A DNA stretch of 64,000 nucleotides from Balamuthia mandrillaris (taxonomy: Eukaryota; Discosea; Longamoebia; Balamuthiidae): contig JAVKOQ010000213.1 of the NCBI GenBank assembly GCA_031835245.1, positions 1-64,000 on the forward strand, given 5' to 3'. The notes below the pieces were generated by a model. The model was not told the origin of the DNA. It was given only the letters and a program-made list of their open reading frames with translations, and searched no databases. The translations under genes and the position numbers were made by a program. This document shows, piece after piece, positions 1 to 9,183 of this stretch. Position 1 is the stretch's first letter. Each line of letters starts with the position of its first letter.

Positions 1-63
1 CATCGTTTACTTTTGGCAAAGCGGCAAGAAAAGCAAAAAACAAACCATCATTCCCCGTTGCAG

Positions 64-139
64 GTGTTCGTGGTGCACTGCCAAATACCTCGAACGTCAC
101 ATGAAGAAAAAGGTGTTGCTTACCGAAGCACTTCAGTAA
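64..139 (+). CDS. Last exon of an upstream gene, zinc-finger-like (partial)
   Basis: A pyrimidine-rich stretch ending in CAG stops at base 63. It is followed by an open segment reading CSWCTAKYLERHMKKK and ending at a TAA (137-139). The C-x2-C pair and the downstream His look like part of a small zinc finger, but the second His is not at the usual distance. A second frame, starting at base 64 and stopping at 163-165, is also open, so the frame choice is uncertain. The rest of the gene lies left of the window. It would converge on the valyl-tRNA synthetase gene. Confidence 0.35.
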
Positions 140-248
140 ACTTGAAGAAGTGGAAAATGAAGTAATGCAAACTAAGAAGACGAACTAAAGAGCAACGAAA
201 GGAATAACGAGAGAACCAGAAAAGAAAGAAAGAGAAGAGCAAACATGT

Positions 249-3200
249 TTATGCGATCAAGGAATTAAGAGAACTTAAGCTCTTGTCAACATCAGCCAAC
301 TGCTTCTCCACTTCTACTATAGACTCCCTTGGTAGACGAAAAGAAAATCAGCACCCAAGCAAAAAGAAAACGAATTGGAAAAACGTACTTGTCTTTCTGT
401 CGAACGCTTTCAGGAACTTTTTCTGCATAAAACTCGGATGACATTCTTTGTTGGATTCGTTGTTTGTCCTCTTCCAACTTTTGCTTCTTTTTGAGGAGTT
501 TCTCGATTTCTTTTGTGGCGAACTCTTTGCTTTCTCCTTCTGTGGCCAATGGAGCAAACAATTGAGTGCGATGGTCCAATATCCGAACAGCAACTCCCTT
601 TGGTTTTTGAGAAGTAAAAAAGAATTGAGGAAAACAAGAAAGAAAGAAAAGACAAGCACACTAAAAAGAAACATACATGAGGTTCAGGGCCATCTAAGCG
701 AACATCCAAGCTTCCAGCTTTGGCAAGATGACAAATAAGCTCCTTTTGCTCCTCGAACAGCTCTTTCAGTTGCAGGTCGTTCGTTCTTAGCACCAACCCG
801 AAAGAAGATCGGCGCAAGGAATGAGCATCACGCAACGATCGAGCAGCATGAACTACTCCCATCACTTCTTTCATCGCTGCTTCTAATTCTTCCTTTGGAG
901 AAGAAAAGGAAGAAGAAGGATAGAGACATTCGCCCAAGGCAGCAGGTTTGCTCCTCTTCAGTTCAGCATCAGAAGGCGAAGAGAGAATAGGCAAATGTTG
1001 CCAAAGTTCCTCGCTAACAAAAGGCATAAATGGATGAAGCAACTTGAAATAGGTGTCCAAACAATGAAGTAACACCGCTTTCATTCGTTCTCTTTCGTTG
1101 TTTTCGTTGCTGTACATTTTTGTGGCTTCGAGGAAGACATCGCAAAAGTCATCCACGAAGAAAGCAGAAAGAGCACTCGTGGCAGTCGAAAGGTCAAAAG
1201 AGGAAAGACCGGAATCGCATTTCTGGATGAGGTCTTCCAATCTTGCTAAGATCCATTTGTCCACCAGCCCTCCTTCTGTTTCTAGAGAAATATCTCTCGA
1301 CAACCGCAAGACCGACTTTATGTTTATGTGTTGATTAGCGAAGACGATAAGAAAGCACACGAAAGAAGGAAAGCAAAAAAGATAATACATACAGGAAAAG
1401 TTGGTGAAGAGGAAGATAGGTCAAAGGATTGATCATGGAGGTACATCAACACGAATTTAGTGGCGTTCCACATTTTGTTGCAAAAGTGTCGATTGGCCAC
1501 CACTCTATTAACATCGAGGTTTATGTTTCTTCCCTATTGTAACCGTTAAGATGAAAGAATGAAGAGAATAGAGATGAGGAGAGAACGTAGAAGCAGAAGA
1601 GAGAACCTGTTGAGTATAATCTATCAAAGTGAAACGCAATGCATCGGTTCCACACTGCGGAATACCTTTGGGAAAGTCAGTCTTCAATGCTTTGCGTGCT
1701 CTCTTCATTTCCGCCTCATCGATACTGCTATTGCTGCCTCCTTGCAGCATCTTCTCTTCCAGCTGCGACAGGGAGACGCCTTCGATGACGTCGATGGGAT
1801 CTATGACGTTGCCAATGCTTTTGGACATTTTGCGGCCGTGAGCATCTCTCACCATGGCGTGCAGCATCACTTCTTTGAAGGGTGGAATGTTTCCCTCTGA
1901 GAGAAACGTGCACATCATTGCCATTCGAGCCACCCAAAAGAAGAGGATATCTGCTCCTGTTTCCATTACAGATAATGGATAGAATTTCTGGATAGAAGAG
2001 GATAAGAAGAAAAAGAACAAAAAGAAGCAGAACAGAACAAGAGGAAGCTACCTGAAGATCGAGAGTCTTATCAGGCCATCCTAAAGCGGACAACGGAAAG
2101 AGAGAAGAGGAAAACCAAGTATCCAAAACATCTTCATCTTGCTGCAACCGAAAAGAGCCCGCTCTCAATCCAAACTTTTCCTTCGCCTCTCGTTCTGCAT
2201 CTTCTGCACTTCTCGCGATGACCCATCTTTCTTCATCTTTCTTTTTGTTATCATCGAGAATGAGTTTATACGCTGGAATGCGATGGCCCCACCACAATTG
2301 TCGTGAAACACACCAATCCTGCGAATTATCTTTGTTTAAAAAATGTTAGTTTCAAAATATAACAAAGCACACAAGACAAACTAACAAGAAGACACAAAAT
2401 TCTACGCACTCAACCAACGAAACCATTCGTCCTTGTGAAACTGTGGAACAATTTCCATCTCACCCTCCCTCACCAGGCGTGCTGCCTCCTCTGCCATCGA
2501 CTTGATTCTCACGTACCACTGTGGCTTCAAACGAGGCTCCAAAACGTCTCCTGAACGGGAGCAAAGAGCGAGCCTCATTTCGTGTTCCTGTTTTCCTCGA
2601 TAGAGACCTTTTTGCTCTAATGCCTCTATCACTTTGTTCCGTGCATCTAATCTATCCATTCCCTAAAATAACCGTGAATTAATTTTTAGCTCTTGTTTTC
2701 TCTCTTCTCCTGTTGTGCACTTTCATCTCTCATGGTTTTTGTCCAAACTAACCTGGAAATCTCCAGCAGCACCGTTAAGTGTTCCATTGTCGTTTAGAAT
2801 GTTGATTTGCTCCAAGTTATGACGAAGACCACATTGATAATCGTTTTCATCATGTGCTGGTGTAACTTTGACAACACCTGTACCGAGCTCCATGTCCACT
2901 AGCTGTCCATCTGTTATGATAGGTAGTTGTCGCCCTGTGAGAGGGTTTATCACAAAACGCCCATGATACATCTGTTCAACAACAGTGTAAGTAAAAAAAA
3001 AAGTCAGAGATCCAGGAAAACGATAAGAAAGAAGATAGAACACAGAAGCAAAACCTGATAACGTGGATCGTTGGGATGCACTGCAACAGCGGTATCGCCT
3101 AGTATTGTTTCTGGCCTTGTGGTTGCAACTTCCAACTCGCCACCTCCCTCCACAGGATACGCAACACGATAGATAACTCCAAACTCGTGTTTCTTTTTTC

Positions 3201-3878
3201 GACCAGGCAGAGAAAGAAACGTTCTCTTGTTAACGGGCTCGTAATCTACCTACAAACGTCATTGAAGAAGTTATTGAAAGAACATGAAGAAAGGCAGAAC
3301 GAATGAAGCACCTCAATATCAGAGATAACAGTTTCCAAATGGCAACACCAGTTGATGAGCCGCGTGTTGCGATAGAGAAGCCCAGCCTCATGCAGCCGCA
3401 CAAAGGCCTCAGTAACGGCTCGTTCTCTTTGGGAATCCATCGTGAAAACTTCTCGCTTCCAATCCAATGAAGCTCCTATCCGTTTCTTAAAGAAGAATGT
3501 AAGATTATACGTTTCCAAAGGAAAGAAAGAAAGAAAGCAGGAAAGAGTACCAATTGTTGACAAATCCGACCACCACTGGCTTCCTTCCAGCGCCAGACTT
3601 CTTCCAGAAAACGTTCCCTGCCCAAATCGTGCCTTGTTTTCTTGTTGTGTTGCACAAGTGAGCCAAGGAGAAAAGTGCCAAGAGCGAGTACGAGAGCGGT
3701 AAACAAACCCCTTGCTCTCGCATTAGTTTCTTTTCTACGACTGTTTGAGTCGCGATACCGGCGTGGTCCAACCCTGGTAGATACAATGTGTTGTCGCCTT
3801 TCATTCTTCTCCATCGCACCAAAGCATCCTTTTTGGTAGAAGACTTTTGATGAGAGAACGGTAGCGAAACGAGAATTG

Positions 3879-3926
<48 letters not shown>

Positions 3927-3980
3927 GAGAGAAGCGGAGAGAGAGGAGAGAGCGAGAGAGAGGGAGAGAGAAGAGAAGCG

Positions 3981-4016
<36 letters not shown>

Positions 4017-4627
4017 AGAGAGAACAGAAAAGAGAAGAAGAAGAAGAAGAAGAAGAAGAAGAAGAAGAAGAAGAAGAAGAAAAGAACTACTAACAAGAAG
4101 AGACGAAAAAGAAGAAGAAGCAGAGCGTAAGAGAACCAAAGAAGCGACAGAGAAACAAACAGAGTTACTTTACCTGAATGCTGTTGGTGAGGGTGTGGCC
4201 AAGGTGCAAAGAGCCGGTGACGTTGGGCGGCGGGATGACCATCGAAAAGACCGGCCGGCCATCTCCCCGAGGGTCGTTGTTCGCATGAAACGAGCCACGC
4301 GCCTCGTACCACTGATGCCAACCTTTGCTTTCCACCGCCACCTTTGAAGAAAACAACAGCGTGAGGGAAGACGAAGAAAAGAAGAAGACGAAGGACCTCT
4401 TCTTCTTTCATCAAACAAAAACAAAAGGTGTAGCAGGAGCGAACGGGATCGTAAGCAGCGGCCAACGAGCCGAGCGGAGGTCTGGAAGCCTGCTCAGAAG
4501 CAGTGGTGGTCGCTTTACGCCGATGAAAGAACAGAGGCAGCGGTGAGCGAAGGGAAGAGTAAGAGGAGGAGGAGGATGGAAGGCAAAGCACCAGCGTGCT
4601 CCTTGTTCTTCCTCCTCTTCTCATCAT
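249..4627 (-). CDS. VARS: Valyl-tRNA synthetase, probable mitochondrial presequence
   Basis: Class I aminoacyl-tRNA synthetase that charges tRNA-Val. The start, Met-Met-Arg-Arg-Gly (4625-4627), opens a Ser/Arg-rich leader of about 55 residues typical of mitochondrial import. Exon 1 (4445-4627) joins exon 2 (4174-4341), which carries [14 protein letters not shown], the HIGH signature. Further exons give [12 protein letters not shown], the editing-domain segments [15 protein letters not shown] and [12 protein letters not shown], then [28 protein letters not shown], and KMSKS inside [14 protein letters not shown] near 1815. The anticodon-binding domain follows ([19 protein letters not shown]) and a C-terminal coiled-coil arm ends [15 protein letters not shown]. 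There are about ten exons. The intron at 3845-4173 is a long GA/GAA purine run on the plus strand. All catalytic motifs are present and I see no break. The leader suggests mitochondrial or dual targeting; a shorter cytosolic form from an internal start is possible. Confidence 0.95.
3876..4085. repeat. GA / GAA microsatellite in a VARS intron
   Basis: Runs of (GA)n pass into an uninterrupted (GAA)n at about 4036-4082, all inside one intron of the minus-strand VARS gene. On the sense strand they read CT and TTC, a pyrimidine tract before the acceptor. The open frames across it, in either direction, are Glu/Arg or Ser/Leu artefacts. Confidence 0.9.
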
Positions 4628-4904
4628 TTTTTCGATTTAGCTACCTAGGTGTTGCACTATTAGGTTGAGTGATGCGGGTTAACTCGGTTTAGTTTGTCGA
4701 CACCAAGATCATCGAACAGATTTTCAGTTTTTTTGAATTTTGATAGGTGCTTTGTATTAAACTTTGTCGACATTAAGATCATGGAAACGATTTCTATTTT
4801 TTTGAATTTTAATAGGTGCTTTGAATTGTTAGCTAAAAATCGCTTCGCAAAGTTATTTTCCAAAGAATTGAAACATTTTTTTTTCGATCGAAAGAAGACC
4901 ACGC
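4628..4904. promoter_or_regulatory. Divergent promoter region with a tandemly duplicated GTCGAC element
   Basis: This gap separates VARS (-) from the gene at 4905 (+). Two imperfect copies of a roughly 70-bp unit lie at about 4690-4760 and 4761-4830. Each holds TTTGTCGACA or a close variant (GTCGAC at 4696-4701 and 4766-4771), AAGATCAT, a T-run with GAATTTTGATAGG or GAATTTTAATAGG, and TGCTTTG. The same words recur in other promoter-side gaps. Its regulatory role is inferred from position and recurrence only. Confidence 0.45.
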
Positions 4905-5417
4905 ATGCAAGTGAAAGATTTACTGCTGACAGCAACCAGTCCTGTTCAAACGGCAAAGCACACGGCTCTATGTCCTATGTGCTACCAGTACGTGCACCCG
5001 GGCATGCTGATTGGGCACGTCCCCCGCTGTTACGTCAGGTTCACCCTGGCGCAGGGCGTGATACCGCTGTGCACGTGCATGACGTGCAAGGCGCAACGCC
5101 AACATCCTGGTGACCTTCTGCCCGGCGCGACAACCACAACAAGCACGGCGCATGGAAAGAGGACGAAAACGGGCAGGAAACGACCCCGTTTAACGCTCAA
5201 GCAGAAACAAAAGGAGGAGGAGGAGGAGGGAGAACGGGATGCAGAAGAAGATGCCGATGCAGAAGGTTTGCTTCTGCCTAAGCAATCGGAGGGAAAGCAC
5301 TGCTGCCGCTGCAACGCGCGAACAAAGAGCTGCTCCACTGTCCATTTGGCGTCATCACAATCGGGCACCTCTGCCTCTCCGAGCCGGAAGGCGTTGCGTG
5401 CTGAAAAGCAAAAGTGA
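4905..5417 (+). CDS. Small Cys-rich protein, zinc-binding-like, unknown function
   Basis: An intronless 170-residue frame starting at an ATG. I do not recognise the family. Near residues 23-44 it has LCPMCYQYVHPGMLIGHVPR followed by Cys, a C-x2-C ... H ... C arrangement that could bind zinc. CTCMTC (about 57-62) and CCRC (about 134-137) add further Cys clusters. The middle is basic (KRTKTGRKRPRLTLKQKQK), which may be a nuclear localisation signal, followed by an acidic Glu/Asp stretch. It starts divergently from VARS and its end nearly touches the convergent USP gene (29 bp gap). The open length and Cys spacing argue for a real gene. Confidence 0.5.
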   Translation: MQVKDLLLTATSPVQTAKHTALCPMCYQYVHPGMLIGHVPRCYVRFTLAQGVIPLCTCMTCKAQRQHPGDLLPGATTTTSTAHGKRTKTGRKRPRLTLKQKQKEEEEEGERDAEEDADAEGLLLPKQSEGKHCCRCNARTKSCSTVHLASSQSGTSASPSRKALRAEKQK

Positions 5418-5446
5418 AACGACGAAATAACAAGCTCTATTATTCC

Positions 5447-5772
5447 TCAAATGACAACGACTTCAGAGTCATAAGCGTGGTGCTTGACATATCTATTGAA
5501 CGAACGAAGGCGGCTTCAAACGGAGGGAAAAAAAAAGAGTAGGTAAGCACTATAACAACAAAAGAATAAATGCACATGAAAAATGTACCCTGTTCTTGGG
5601 GTGCCGCTCGCTTTGTCACGACGCGTGTGTCTGCCCACAACGATGATGTCCACCTTGAACTGGAGCGCCATTTGGCAGACCAGCTTGCGAGGGTCGTGAT
5701 GCACTGGCACCAATATTGTGTAGTTCTAACGAGAGAGAAAGAGAGAGAGAATGAACACTTGGGAGGAGGACT

Positions 5773-5813
<41 letters not shown>

Positions 5814-6766
5814 GGAACCAATTTGCTGTCATCCAAAGCTTTCTTCAAAGGATAACACATTTGAACGGCATACTTCCATCTTTTGTAATGCTCCTTGGTT
5901 TGGCTGCTGTTCTGAGTGGAGTACTCATGGAACGGGTTGAAACGAACTTTGTTGTATAGTCGCTGTTATGCAAAAGAACAAGAAAATAGGAACAAGCAAG
6001 GAGGAACAAAGGAAAGAGAGCGTGCCATGGATAATAAAGACATGGTCACGAGGGGTGGCCAAGCCGAGTACATGCCGAAACGCCAAACAGCTGCCCTCCG
6101 TGTTGTCCACCGGCACCATGTACCGCTTGCCGCTCACTTGGCCCTCCTCATGGGCGCCCTTTACCAAGCAGTTGATGAGCAGCAGCTCTCTCATCTGAGG
6201 GAGGGAGGGCTCTTCCGGGGGAGACCACAGCTTGTGCTCTCTTCTCTTCGCTTTGCTTCTGACCTTCTTCGCTGCTTTCTGTTTGTCATTTCTATCAACG
6301 GTGGAATTATCTTTGGTTTCTTCTTCTGCTTTGTCTTCTACTTCTTCTTGTTGGCTGCTGTTTGCTTCTTCGCCGTCTTCTTCTTGTTGTTGTTGTTGCT
6401 GTTTTTTATGGTCGAGAAAGCGGAGCAGAAAGTCGGCAAAGTTTTCGCTGGAGCGAAGCACGAGGTTATCGTAGGCTTTGTCGCGTTCGTCCAGCAAGTG
6501 AGGTTTTCTTGCGTCTCCTTCTTCACCCCTTCCATCTTCGTAGGTTTCCTGTCGTTGTGTGCGTTGTTCTTCCGGTGTGCTGGTGATCTTTTGAACGGTA
6601 ACCATTAACAAAAAAGAAATAGAAAGAAAAAATGTTTTCAGCAAACCATTTCATCGGAAGGAAACGGCGAAGGCGAAGGGTCAAGGATTGCGGTAGCATC
6701 GTCCGAGGCGGAATGGCGAAGGGCAGCAAGGTCCGTAAACGAGGTCAGGATAGGGGTGCCCTTCAT
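5447..6766 (-). CDS. Universal stress protein (UspA) family protein with long N-terminal extension
   Basis: ATP-binding alpha/beta fold of the UspA family, usually a cytosolic stress factor. The start Met (6764-6766) opens MKGTPILTSFTDLAALRHS. After an intron, a low-complexity region of about 150 residues has a poly-Gln run, acidic blocks and a basic stretch KKVRSKAKRREHK. The USP fold begins at KRYMVPVDNTEGSCLAFRHV (beta-1, alpha-1). Later exons give YTILVPVHHDPRKLVCQMAL and DIIVVGRHTRR, where beta-4 VVG meets the phosphate-binding region. The last exon reads SFNRYVKHHAYDSEVVVI and stops at 5447-5449, matching the family's final helix and strand. The classic G-x2-G-x9-G(S/T) loop is only loosely matched, so nucleotide binding is uncertain. 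The intron at about 5730-5830 contains a GA run. A 62-bp piece of this gene recurs at 50834-50895. Confidence 0.8.
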
Positions 6767-6827
6767 TCTGCTCTCCTGTGGCTTGTATGCAAGAAAGTGA
6801 GAACATTAGAGAAAATATACGATTACA

Positions 6828-6918
6828 TCGCGTCGTCATGGATCTCCTAACCTTCCACTCTTCATGTCGTCATTGGGAATAGTTATCATGTCGTCTCGGT
6901 AGTCATATTCATGTCGTC
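6828..6918. promoter_or_regulatory. Array of ATGTCGTC-type motifs between divergent genes
   Basis: In the 173-bp gap between USP (-) and the EEP gene (+), GTCGTCAT-type words occur four times. There is one near 6830 (GCGTCGTCATGG) and direct copies of ATGTCGTC at 6864, 6889 and 6911, about 22-25 bp apart. Close spacing and position just upstream of the ATG at 6940 suggest protein-binding sites. Function is inferred. Confidence 0.45.
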
Positions 6919-6939
6919 ACGATTTATGGGAAACACAGC

Positions 6940-8328
6940 ATGCAAACGGAAGATGAAGCCTTCCCTTGCGTTCGCTTCCTCCTGGTGGCGTTGTGCTCCG
7001 TGTCGGTGACCCTGTTGCTGGCGCTGCGGCAGTGGTGGACCCCTTTCGAGCTATGGTTCCACAGACAACGCGTCCGACGCTACTTTGGCACCGTCCACGA
7101 ACAACGGCACCGGCGGCATCACCTTGGTGGTCGCAAGGCGATCAAGGCCACAAAATCAAAGTACACTCCGCTTAGCGTTCCTCCGCCAGGCAAAATATTT
7201 CGCTGGGACTTTCGATCCCCTTCTCCTCCCTCTTCTTCTTCTTCTTCTTCTTCCTTCACAGACAAGGAGCCTCTTCGTGTGGTGTCCTGGAACCTTGAGT
7301 TCGGCTACCAGTTGGACGACATCATGGAACAACTGGCGTCGCTTCGCCCGGACGTCGTGTTGTTGCAGGAGGTGGACCTGTTTGATAACGGGAGGGACTT
7401 GAGCCGCAACGTGTGCACCGCCATCGCCGCCAGGCTGCGCATGAACGCCGTGTGGGCTGGACACCATCGTTACTTTCTTTCCTCTGCTTCTTCTTCTTCT
7501 TCTTTGCGTGAACGGAAAGTGAAAGAGAACGAGGGAAGAGAAGAAGGGGAAAGAGAAGAAGGAAGAGGAGGAGGGTGTTGGGGGAATGCTATTCTGACGA
7601 GGTGGGATGTAGAGGAGGAGAGCGTGAGGTTCTTACGGTTGGAGCATTTACCTGGCTACGATAGAAGCGCCCTTTGTGCTCGCATTCTTCTTCCACACTC
7701 TTCTTCTTCTTCTTGTGCTTCTGCTTCTTCTTCTTCATTGTTATGCTGCTCCGTTCATTTAGAAGTATGTTGTGGCCTCTCTCGGCGGCTTCAACAGTTC
7801 GAACAAGTGCTTTCTTGGCTGCAAGAAGACGCTGCCAACAAACCGCAACAGAGAGAAGGGGAAGCGAAGGAGGGGGTCATCATAGGAGGAGACTTGAACA
7901 CTTTGGCACATGGACTGCTTCGGTTGTCTCCCTTCCATTGTGGAGATGAGCATCGATGGCAAAGTGTTGGCTGGACAGAGGCTCAGTGGTGGCATCACCA
8001 CATCTTTTCTTCCTCTTCTTCTCCGTCTTCTTCTTTTCTTTCTTCTTCCACACTCAACTTTATTCACCAACTTGGTCTACGTGATCCGTTTTGCAAAGAC
8101 GTAAGTAAGGAGAACGATAAGAGAAGGACGAAGAAACGATGGTTATTCTTAAAGAAGCAACACGAAAACGAAGATGAGGAAGAAGTCAGCATGGAGAACT
8201 TTTGGATCTCAGCAAAGATGGATTGGCTACTTCTCTCTCGCTCCTTGAACGTGTTGGACAAGAGAGTGGGTCGTGGATGTAACGCCTCTGACCACTTTTG
8301 GCTATCTGTGGATGCTTCTGTTTCTTAA
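6940..8328 (+). CDS. Membrane-anchored endonuclease/exonuclease/phosphatase (EEP) family protein
   Basis: A single-exon gene of 462 residues. After MQTEDEAFPCVR comes one hydrophobic segment (about residues 12-30), then a basic stretch RVRRYFGTVHEQRHRRHH, so it is probably a single-pass anchored enzyme. The EEP core follows in order: VVSWNLEF (Asn), VVLLQEVDL (Glu), CWGNAILTRW, SVHLEV, GVIIGGDLNT (Asp-x-Asn) and C-terminal NASDHFWL (Ser-Asp-His). All usual metal and catalytic positions are visible. Ser-rich and Glu/Arg-rich inserts lie between core strands. The family covers Mg-dependent nucleases, sphingomyelinases and inositol phosphatases; sequence alone does not settle the substrate. Confidence 0.8.
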   Translation: MQTEDEAFPCVRFLLVALCSVSVTLLLALRQWWTPFELWFHRQRVRRYFGTVHEQRHRRHHLGGRKAIKATKSKYTPLSVPPPGKIFRWDFRSPSPPSSSSSSSSFTDKEPLRVVSWNLEFGYQLDDIMEQLASLRPDVVLLQEVDLFDNGRDLSRNVCTAIAARLRMNAVWAGHHRYFLSSASSSSSLRERKVKENEGREEGEREEGRGGGCWGNAILTRWDVEEESVRFLRLEHLPGYDRSALCARILLPHSSSSSCASASSSSLLCCSVHLEVCCGLSRRLQQFEQVLSWLQEDAANKPQQREGEAKEGVIIGGDLNTLAHGLLRLSPFHCGDEHRWQSVGWTEAQWWHHHIFSSSSSPSSSFLSSSTLNFIHQLGLRDPFCKDVSKENDKRRTKKRWLFLKKQHENEDEEEVSMENFWISAKMDWLLLSRSLNVLDKRVGRGCNASDHFWLSVDASVS

Positions 8329-8364
8329 CAGATCCTAAAACCTTTTATTTTTAAACTCTATCTT

Positions 8365-8862
8365 TCAAAAGAAGCAGAAACCTTGCAGGGCAGACGCTGA
8401 AGAAGAAGGAGAAGAGTGTTCGCCCTCCTCCGAGTTTTGGTTATATTCTACGTTTCCACCATCGTCATCGTAGACGTCTCCTCCATCCTGGGTGCCGTCA
8501 TCATCGTAGCCATTGCGGCCATCATCGTAGACGTTCCCTCCATCGTCATCGGGGTACCCGCCATCGTTGTAACCATCATAGCCATCGTCATCGGGGTACC
8601 CGCCATCCTTGTGGCCATCATAGCCGTCGTCGTCGTAGCCGCCATTGTGACCACCATAGCCGTCGTCCTTGGGGTCGCAGTCGTCGTGGTGAGGTTTATG
8701 GTGATGGTGATAGTCGTCCGTTTTGTTTGGGGTAGGTTTGTGGTACTTGCCACCGCCGTAGTAGTTGTCGTCGTAAGACTCGCGCAAGGTGCTCGCGTTG
8801 GTGGCGATGATGGCAGCGAAGAGAACGACAATGAAGGCAAACACAGCGGTCGTCAGGTTCAT
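8365..8862 (-). CDS. Secreted Asp/Gly/Tyr-rich repeat protein
   Basis: An intronless 165-residue frame. MNLTTAVFAFIVVLFAAI and the following ATNA make a clear signal peptide. The mature part is built of degenerate repeats of the type DGGYPDDDGYDGYN with acidic, Gly and Tyr residues, after a His-rich patch (YHHHHKPHHDD). No folded domain is evident. It resembles short acidic secreted or wall-matrix proteins, and the Asp and His clusters could bind Ca2+ or transition metals; that is inference. Its 3' end lies 36 bp from the convergent EEP gene. The antisense Val/Ile-rich frame over it is an artefact of the repeats. Confidence 0.7.
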   Translation of the reverse strand: MNLTTAVFAFIVVLFAAIIATNASTLRESYDDNYYGGGKYHKPTPNKTDDYHHHHKPHHDDCDPKDDGYGGHNGGYDDDGYDGHKDGGYPDDDGYDGYNDGGYPDDDGGNVYDDGRNGYDDDGTQDGGDVYDDDGGNVEYNQNSEEGEHSSPSSSASALQGFCFF

Positions 8863-9183
8863 TTTGTGTGGTGTTGTTTTTGTTGGTTGGAGTTTGTGAG
8901 GATAATGAAAGGAGAGGGACGTTGAAGTAAAAAGGACTCCTTGTTTTTTATATTACACGGAAAGCAGATGCTAGTCTCTGTGAATACAAACATTTCAGCA
9001 AGAGGAGATATGGAAGACCAAGGAAAACCATACAATATTCATGTCCAGTCTTATGATATCGATTCAACACGCTGCATTGACTTTTCGATGATATCTTGCT
9101 GCTTTTGTCTCACTAAACCACTTTTAAGGCATTACCGTTTAAGGTGGACGAGAGAGAGAGAGAGAGAGACCTACCTGTTGGTC
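8863..9183. other. Intergenic, no gene seen
   Basis: This gap holds the promoter of the secreted protein (its ATG is at 8860-8862 on the minus strand) and the 3' flank of the DA1-like gene. A short GA run lies near 9150-9170. There is no GTCGAC or ATGTCGTC motif and no convincing coding sequence. Confidence 0.5.

Noticed and set aside
3876-4130. Open frames rich in Arg/Glu or Ser/Leu across GA/GAA runs
   Set aside because: They are products of microsatellites in a VARS intron. Simple repeats lack stops in several frames.
8416-8925. Plus-strand Val/Ile-rich frame resembling a membrane protein
   Set aside because: It is the complement of the Asp/Gly repeat codons of the secreted protein, which has a signal peptide and proper start.
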